Of a stretch of DNA of 9,241 nucleotides, positions 4,989 to 9,241 are shown in pieces. A program made the position numbers and the translations under genes. The stretch covers positions 1 through 9,241 of the forward strand of contig JBCDBH010000235.1 in assembly GCA_039184055.1 (NCBI GenBank), read 5' to 3'. Numbering within the stretch: position 1 is the first letter of the stretch; each line of letters begins with the position of its first letter. The notes below the pieces were generated by a model. It saw nothing but the letters and a program-made list of their open reading frames with translations. It had not been told where the DNA came from and did not search any database. The DNA comes from JBCDBH01 sp039184055. GTDB taxonomy: Bacteria > Acidobacteriota > Thermoanaerobaculia > Multivoradales > J023.

Positions 4989-7334
4989 TCAGAGCTCCTG
5001 CTCGTCGATAAAGCACCAGCCCCAGGTTTCACCCGGCTCGATCGAACGCATGATCGGGTGGCCGGTGGCGTGGAAGTGGGCGCTGGCGTGTTTGCCGGGG
5101 CTGTCGTCGCAACAGCCGACGTGTCCACAGGTCATACAGATCCGGAGGTGCACCCAATCGTCGTGCCCCATGGCGAGACATTCCTGACAGCCGGTGGCGG
5201 AGGGACGCACCGGTTGCACCATGTCGAGATGCGGGTCGTCGACGTCTGTTTCGAGGATGATGGTGCGCGAGGTGTCGACTTTGCGACGGCCGCTGGGTGG
5301 CGGTAGAGGTGAGGCCATGGAGCGAAATACGGCCGTTTCGCGCTGGAAGGCATCGGAGTCACCGGCCAGGAGGAGATCGTCGCCGGGGATGAGCTCGAGC
5401 TCGGCGCCGGGCTCGCCGAGCGTCTTGCCACCACGCCGTAGAGCGCGGATCTTGAGGGTGCCGAGCTCGAGCTCGTCGATCCGTTTACCCGCCGCCGGCG
5501 CGCCTTCGCGGATCCGCACCAAGCGGGTATCGAGACAATCGGGATCGAGATCACAGCGGATGATCGGCTGTAGACGATCGACCACCGCGCGTAGCGCCTG
5601 GTAGCCACCTTCGCGGATCAGCTGCTCGTCGGCGAGGATTTCCTCGGCCGGCAGTTGGAAATTGTGGAGCACGGCGGAGAATACGGCGAGCACGCTCTCG
5701 AGCTCCTCGGCGATCACCCGGTCGACGCCTTCTTCCATCATCGGCTCGATCTCGCTGGTCCAGCGGGTGCGAGTAATGATCCGGACGGTCGGGCTCGCCG
5801 AGCGACCGACCATGGCGATCCGTCGCGTGGTCGCCGGATCATCGTCCACGATCAACAGCATCTTGGCGCGCTCGATACCGGCGTGTTGGAGAGTGTGGAG
5901 CCGCGAGGCATCGCCACGCATGACGGGAAGACCGTCAGCTTCGGCTTCGTTGGCGGCGGGCGGGTTGAGCGTGATGATCAGGAAGGGAATGGTCGAGCCG
6001 TGGAGAAGCCGGACCAGTTGGTGACCGGCGTGGCCGTAGCCGGCCACGATGACGTGGTTCGACAGATACGGCACCTCGGGAGCGACATCGGCTGCCGAAG
6101 CCTTCTTCTTCGATCCCTTGGCTCGTTTCTTCTTGATCTTCTCGCCCAACCCGGCACCCGCGGCGGCGAGCATGGGTGTCGCGACCATCAGGACAACGGT
6201 CGTGGCGATGAAGATCTGGCCGCCTTGTTCGTCCAGACCACCTGGAGACAGACCGACCTCGCGCCCGGCACGCTCCAAGACGAACGAAAACTCGCCGACC
6301 TGCGCCAGCAGCAGCGACGACGCGCCGGCCGCCGCCACCGATTGGCCCGCGGCCAAGGCCGCGATCCCGGTGGTGAAAATCTTGATCACCAGAACGACGG
6401 CGATCGCTCCGAGGACGAGCAGGATGTTGTCGACCAGGAATCGCACGTCGAGCAGCATGCCCACCGAGATGAAGAAGGCGGCGCTGAACAGGATCTGAAG
6501 GGGCATGATCTCGCCCAGGGCGTGCTCGGAGAAGCGACTTTCACTCACCACCAAGCCGGCGAGAAACGCACCGAGTGACAAGCTGACGCCAGCCAGACTG
6601 GTGAGGTACGCGGTGCCGATACAGATCGCCACCAAAGAGAGGAGAAAGATCTCGGGTGAGCAGGTCTTGGCGACCAGCTCGAGTACCTTCGGCATCAGCT
6701 TGCGCGCCACGATCAGCACGACGACGATCAAGCCGGCGGCTTTGCCCAGCGCCAAGGCGATGTCCGTCGCCGAGCCGCCGGTACCGGCGAGCATCGGCAC
6801 GAGCAGGACCATCGGGACGATCATCAAATCCTGGAAAATCAAGAAACCGAGACCGATCTTGCCGTGTGGGCTTTCGGTTTCGGCGCGTGCGGCGAGCAAT
6901 TTGAGCACGATCGCAGTCGAGCTCAGCGCGACCAGAAACCCCGTGAACACAGCCGCCTGCCAGGTGATGCCGAGGGTCATCAGGATCCCGGTCACGATGG
7001 CCGTGGTGAGACCCACCTGCACGGTGCCACCGCCGAAGATCAGATTCTTCATGGCGGCGAGCTTGTCGAGGCTGAATTCGATACCGATCGTAAAGAGCAG
7101 CAGGATGACACCGATCTCGGCACAGGCGTCGACGATGGCGCGATCCGTGACCAGACCGAGCGCGTTGGGCCCGATGAGCACACCCGCGAGCAAGAAACCG
7201 ACGATCGGGCGTACTTTGAGAAAGCGAAAACCCACGTACGCGACCAGCGCGCCAGCCAAGATGATGTACGCGATTTCGGTGACGAACGCCGGCGCTTCGC
7301 CCGCGGCGAGAATCAGGAAGGGGTTCGAGCTCAT
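4989..7334 (-). CDS. KefB/CPA2-type cation:proton antiporter with RCK domains and C-terminal UBP-type zinc finger
   Basis: This 781-aa fusion is predicted in the inner membrane. Residues about 18-393 form a CPA2 antiporter of roughly 12-13 helices, with the RPIVGFLLAGVLIGP segment, EIGVILLLFTIGIEFSL, LSSTAIVLK and the FQD motif (Q168-D169) typical of Kef-type K+/H+ exchangers. A Lys-rich linker (399-411) follows. Next is an RCK/TrkA-N Rossmann domain (about 425-555) with GYGHAG (432-437), then a TrkA-C domain (about 590-670, ending in LIPGDDLLLAGD). Residues about 712-778 form a UBP-type zinc finger: CQEC (716-719), CMTCGHVGCC (733-742) and H749, H753 and H759. By family knowledge, the RCK domains let nucleotides or other ligands gate K+ efflux coupled to H+ entry. 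The zinc finger resembles the ubiquitin-binding domain of eukaryotic deubiquitinases; its job here is unknown. No Shine-Dalgarno precedes the start. The gene is divergent from the hydrolase gene. Confidence 0.92.
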   Translation of the reverse strand: MSSNPFLILAAGEAPAFVTEIAYIILAGALVAYVGFRFLKVRPIVGFLLAGVLIGPNALGLVTDRAIVDACAEIGVILLLFTIGIEFSLDKLAAMKNLIFGGGTVQVGLTTAIVTGILMTLGITWQAAVFTGFLVALSSTAIVLKLLAARAETESPHGKIGLGFLIFQDLMIVPMVLLVPMLAGTGGSATDIALALGKAAGLIVVVLIVARKLMPKVLELVAKTCSPEIFLLSLVAICIGTAYLTSLAGVSLSLGAFLAGLVVSESRFSEHALGEIMPLQILFSAAFFISVGMLLDVRFLVDNILLVLGAIAVVLVIKIFTTGIAALAAGQSVAAAGASSLLLAQVGEFSFVLERAGREVGLSPGGLDEQGGQIFIATTVVLMVATPMLAAAGAGLGEKIKKKRAKGSKKKASAADVAPEVPYLSNHVIVAGYGHAGHQLVRLLHGSTIPFLIITLNPPAANEAEADGLPVMRGDASRLHTLQHAGIERAKMLLIVDDDPATTRRIAMVGRSASPTVRIITRTRWTSEIEPMMEEGVDRVIAEELESVLAVFSAVLHNFQLPAEEILADEQLIREGGYQALRAVVDRLQPIIRCDLDPDCLDTRLVRIREGAPAAGKRIDELELGTLKIRALRRGGKTLGEPGAELELIPGDDLLLAGDSDAFQRETAVFRSMASPLPPPSGRRKVDTSRTIILETDVDDPHLDMVQPVRPSATGCQECLAMGHDDWVHLRICMTCGHVGCCDDSPGKHASAHFHATGHPIMRSIEPGETWGWCFIDEQEL

Positions 7335-7359
7335 GGCATTCAGTCTATCGCCGATACAA

Positions 7360-7373
7360 CCGATCGCGATCGG
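7360..7373. promoter_or_regulatory. 14-bp perfect palindrome in the divergent antiporter/hydrolase promoter gap
   Basis: CCGATCGCGATCGG is a perfect palindrome near the centre of the 56-bp gap between the two divergent starts. Both promoters must lie in or near this gap, so one bound dimer could control both. A caution is that CGATCG-like words are common across this window. No convincing -35/-10 pair was found for either gene. Confidence 0.4.
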
Positions 7374-7390
7374 GCCACGAAAATCACAGC

Positions 7391-8272
7391 ATGACTCGAC
7401 TAGCCGCCGTCCTGCTCGCCTCGATGCTCTCGTTTACTGTTGTCGGCTGTGAAAGCCACTACCAGATTCATCCGAAAACGGTGCCGTCCGACGTCGAGAC
7501 CTGGAGCTCCGAGTCGGTGCACGGCGCGCTCAAAGTGCGTTCGGAATGGGCCAAACCCGCCGGGGTGAACGGGCCGCTACCGGCGATCCTGGTGCATCCC
7601 GAAGCGGGTAGCGAAGCCACCGATATGCGCGGCATCCTTCGCACGCTCGCGCAACGTGGCTATCTGGCGATGGCTGCCGACTATATGCGTGAGGTTCGAC
7701 CCGGTGTGTTCAAAGAACCGTTCTACACCTGGCGTGATGAAAGCGATGCGGCGGCGGCGGTGGGGGTGCTCCGCGAGCATCCACAGACCGACCAAGAACG
7801 CGTCGGAGCGCTCGGTTTCTCACAGGGTGGCGTCTATAGCCTGTTGATCGAGGCCTATACCGGGCAGATCGACGCCGTGGTCGCCTATTACCCGGTGACC
7901 GACTTCGAACGCTGGCTCGAAATCGATCGTCCCTGGCCCAAGAGCACGGCGTTCTTCTTTATTCGACGCTATTTCTATCGGCGCTCGGGAGCGGACAACG
8001 ACGCCGAATTCAGCACCTTTCTCGCCCGTACCTCGGCGTATCAACAGGCGGACACGATCCACGCACCGGTGCTCCTTATTCACGGCGACCGCGACACATC
8101 GGCGCCATTGAGCGAGTCAGAGGCTCTGCATGCCCGTCTCGGCGAGCTGGGTCGTGAGTCCGAGCTCTTGGTGATCGAAGACGCCGGTCATATCTTCAAT
8201 TTCGAAGATGCCGCGCAGGCCCAAGTCGCCTGGGACGCGGCGATGGGCTGGTTCGAACGCTGGTTGGAGTGA
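7391..8272 (+). CDS. Lipoprotein alpha/beta hydrolase (dienelactone hydrolase / S9-like family)
   Basis: The 293-aa protein begins with a lipoprotein signal peptide (MTRLAAVLLASMLSFTVVGC), whose VVGC lipobox predicts cleavage and lipid attachment at Cys20, placing it in the periplasm on a membrane. The mature part is an alpha/beta hydrolase: PAILVHPEAG (64-73, oxyanion region), the nucleophile elbow GFSQGG (142-147, Ser144), HGDRDTSAP (231-239, acid most likely Asp235) and GHIFNF (266-271, His267). This complete Ser-Asp-His triad is arranged as in dienelactone hydrolases and S9-type peptidases or esterases. The substrate cannot be told from the sequence; carboxyl ester, lactone or peptide cleavage are all possible. 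It lacks a visible Shine-Dalgarno and starts 56 bp from the divergent antiporter gene. Its TGA stop uses the first base of a large inverted repeat. Confidence 0.85.
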   Translation: MTRLAAVLLASMLSFTVVGCESHYQIHPKTVPSDVETWSSESVHGALKVRSEWAKPAGVNGPLPAILVHPEAGSEATDMRGILRTLAQRGYLAMAADYMREVRPGVFKEPFYTWRDESDAAAAVGVLREHPQTDQERVGALGFSQGGVYSLLIEAYTGQIDAVVAYYPVTDFERWLEIDRPWPKSTAFFFIRRYFYRRSGADNDAEFSTFLARTSAYQQADTIHAPVLLIHGDRDTSAPLSESEALHARLGELGRESELLVIEDAGHIFNFEDAAQAQVAWDAAMGWFERWLE

Positions 8273-8344
8273 GCCTGCATCTCACGCACGTTTGCACGCC
8301 GTAGCGACGAACCGCTCGCTACGGCATGGATGAGAGTGCAGGCT
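8272..8344. repeat. 73-bp nested inverted repeat, possible MITE- or REP-like element
   Basis: The outer arms AGCCTGCATCTCA (8272-8284) and TGAGAGTGCAGGCT (8331-8344) pair over 13 bp with a single bulged base. Inside lies a perfect 10-bp stem, GCCGTAGCGA (8298-8307) with TCGCTACGGC (8316-8325), around an 8-base loop. GTG borders both sides (8269-8271 and 8345-8347), which could be a 3-bp target duplication or chance. No T-tract follows on either strand, so it is not a standard intrinsic terminator. It could be a small non-autonomous mobile element, a dispersed palindromic repeat or an mRNA-stabilising structure of the hydrolase transcript. Confidence 0.65.
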
Positions 8345-8431
8345 GTGCCCGCATCTCTTGATGGTGTCGTACACTACAGCAACGGGATCGGTGCGCCCGG
8401 TCGCCGTCTTCAGATCAACGAATCCCTCATC

Positions 8432-8437
8432 GGAGGT
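8432..8437 (+). promoter_or_regulatory. Ribosome binding site of the bacilliredoxin gene
   Basis: GGAGGT lies five bases before the ATG at 8443, a near-consensus Shine-Dalgarno that fixes the start. The 98 bases between the inverted repeat (ends 8344) and the start codon must hold the promoter; a TACACT box (8370-8375) is a weak -10 candidate with no clear -35. Confidence 0.8.
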
Positions 8438-8442
8438 TTTGC

Positions 8443-8862
8443 ATGCCTTATCCAGAATTGATGGTGCGTCCCATGCGCGAGGAGCTCACGGTCGCTGGTT
8501 TTTCCGAGCTTCGTGACGCGACTCAAGTCGACGATTGGATGAAAGCCGAAGGCACCAAGCTCTTGGTGGTCAACTCGGTGTGTGGTTGCGCCGCGGGTAT
8601 GGCTCGCCCGGGTGTTCGGATAGCGCTCGACGGCACGTCGCTGCGGCCCGATCATCTCGGTACGGTATTCGCCGGTCAGGATGTCGAGGCGACTCACACG
8701 GCGCGCGGCTTCTTTCCCGAGATCCCACCGTCGAGCCCGTCGATGGCGATGTTCAAGGGCGGTGAGCTGGTGTTTTTCCTGCCACGGCATCGGATCGAGG
8801 GACGCACCGCCGACGAGGTGGCGGCCGATCTCACCGCTGCCTTCGACGAGCATTGCGGCTGA
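8443..8862 (+). CDS. BrxA/BrxB family bacilliredoxin (thiol-disulfide oxidoreductase, DUF1094)
   Basis: The 139-aa cytosolic protein aligns along its full length with the Bacillus YphP/YqiW family: an N-terminal MVRPMREELTVAGFSEL, then VVNSVCGCAAGMARPGV (42-58) with the CGC redox motif Cys47-Gly-Cys49. It continues with VFAGQDVEATHTARGFF, the PPSSPSMAMFKGG segment with the thioredoxin-fold cis-Pro, FFLPRHRIEGR, and the family's C-terminal AAFDEHC with Cys138. In Firmicutes these proteins remove bacillithiol from mixed disulfides on proteins after oxidative stress. If the host makes bacillithiol the role would be the same; otherwise a general thiol-disulfide role is likely. It starts after a good ribosome binding site and is followed after 5 bp by a small unknown gene in the same direction. 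Which of BrxA or BrxB it is cannot be decided. Confidence 0.94.
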   Translation: MPYPELMVRPMREELTVAGFSELRDATQVDDWMKAEGTKLLVVNSVCGCAAGMARPGVRIALDGTSLRPDHLGTVFAGQDVEATHTARGFFPEIPPSSPSMAMFKGGELVFFLPRHRIEGRTADEVAADLTAAFDEHCG

Positions 8863-8867
8863 GCCCG

Positions 8868-9143
8868 GTGGGTACCTTTCACACCGGTAAGCACGAGCTA
8901 CACGGCATCACCGTGGTGGTCGACACCGAAGGCGACGAGATCATCGTCGGTCGCTGTGACGACATCACCGAGCAACAGGTGATCATGGTCGGCGCCGACG
9001 TCCACCGCGATGGCACGGACGGTCACGACAAAGAGGCGTGGGTGGCGCGTGTCGCCCAATTTGGCGTGTGGCCCAAGCACCGTCGTCTGGTGATCGATCG
9101 GGCCGCGGTGACCTCGATTCGTCGCCTCGGCGAGATCGGGTAG
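8868..9143 (+). CDS. Small conserved-looking protein of unknown function
   Basis: I do not recognise the family. The likely start is the GTG at 8868, 5 bp after the bacilliredoxin stop, giving 91 residues beginning MGTFHTGKHELHG; a TTG at 8853 inside the bacilliredoxin gene would add five residues. No strong Shine-Dalgarno precedes either, so translation may rely on coupling. The protein has no signal peptide or membrane helix. It begins with short beta strands (GITVVVDTEGDEIIVGRCDDI), then an acidic and His-rich middle (HRDGTDGHDKEAWVARVAQFGVW), then a basic strand-helix end (HRRLVIDRAAVTSIRRLGEIG). A single Cys (Cys30) and several His/Asp residues are present, but no known metal or redox motif. 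Codon use resembles its neighbours, supporting a real gene. Close spacing suggests it is co-expressed with the bacilliredoxin. Confidence 0.7.
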   Translation: MGTFHTGKHELHGITVVVDTEGDEIIVGRCDDITEQQVIMVGADVHRDGTDGHDKEAWVARVAQFGVWPKHRRLVIDRAAVTSIRRLGEIG

Positions 9144-9212
9144 CCTGCTTTCGATCAAGCTTGTGGATCGGCGGACCGAGCCGAGCTAGCATCAGGCCCA
9201 TACGAGCTCATG

Positions 9213-9236
9213 CGGTCCCGAGTCGGACCGATTTTG
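9213..9236 (+). terminator. Possible intrinsic terminator (or start of next gene)
   Basis: CGGTCC (9213-9218) and GGACCG (9225-9230) form a 6-bp GC-rich stem with a 6-base loop, followed by ATTTTG, about 70 bases after the last stop codon. The U-run is short. The same bases follow an ATG at 9210 that opens a frame to the window edge (MRSRVGPILS), which could be a new gene. The window ends too soon to decide. Confidence 0.3.
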
Positions 9237-9241
9237 TCGTC

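Noticed and set aside
5655..7452. Two long plus-strand frames (307 and 315 codons) opposite the antiporter
   Set aside because: Their composition is that of antisense translation of membrane helices in GC-rich DNA, the second runs into the divergent hydrolase gene, and the antiporter frame has full-length family matches.
8410..8853. 147-codon minus-strand frame opposite the bacilliredoxin gene
   Set aside because: It is a shadow of a gene with full-length family similarity; no start signals.
1..9241. Very frequent CTCGAG, GAGCTC and GATCG words throughout
   Set aside because: Explained by strong preference for CTC (Leu), GAG (Glu) and GAT-C/ATC codons in Glu/Leu/Asp/Ile-rich proteins; no phased array or CRISPR-like spacing.

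Overview
The window is a dense, GC-rich bacterial chromosomal segment with a Gram-negative style envelope gene set: a lipoprotein with a lipobox and an AsmA/TamB-like single-pass periplasmic protein. The combination of a beta-rich Fn3-like C-terminus after a (presumed) large repeat protein, a phasin joined to a DUF2188-like domain, a bacilliredoxin, and a KefB-type antiporter ending in a UBP zinc finger suggests an Acidobacteriota-like genome. This is inferred from protein style only. Myxococcota or another deep Gram-negative lineage is possible. There are no rRNA or tRNA genes, CRISPR arrays, phage genes or transposases.

Layout. (1) Bases 1-2995, plus strand: one probable operon. It holds the C-terminal part of an Fn3/Ig-like protein, coaD (15 bp after it) and an AsmA-like protein that overlaps coaD by ATGA. 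(2) Bases 2992-3036: a 14-bp palindrome at the end of the AsmA-like gene, next to a hairpin with a U-tract that reads on the minus strand. (3) Bases 3078-3731, minus: a phasin/DUF2188 fusion. It is divergent from an MscS-family channel (4020-4964, plus) across a 288-bp gap. The gap carries twin palindromes (CCGCANTGCGG, 32 bp apart), one of them inside a plausible phasin promoter. (4) Bases 4989-7334, minus and convergent with mscS: a 781-aa K+/H+-antiporter-like protein with RCK domains and a C-terminal UBP-type zinc finger. (5) A 56-bp divergent gap centred on a perfect 14-bp palindrome. (6) Bases 7391-8272, plus: an alpha/beta hydrolase lipoprotein (dienelactone hydrolase/S9-like). (7) A 73-bp nested inverted repeat (8272-8344) that overlaps that gene's stop codon. 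(8) Bases 8443-9143, plus: a BrxA/BrxB-type bacilliredoxin followed 5 bp later by a small unknown gene. The last about 100 bp hold a possible terminator or the start of another gene.

Functional reading. The middle of the window is rich in stress and ion homeostasis functions: an osmotic release channel, a ligand-gated type K+/H+ antiporter and a carbon-storage granule protein. The right end adds thiol redox repair. The housekeeping gene coaD appears to be an ordinary operon member. The most unusual items are the antiporter/UBP zinc finger fusion, the phasin/DUF2188 fusion, the twin palindromes and the 73-bp nested inverted repeat. Nothing seen amounts to a complete new multigene system. These are single-gene architectures and DNA elements that deserve comparative checks.
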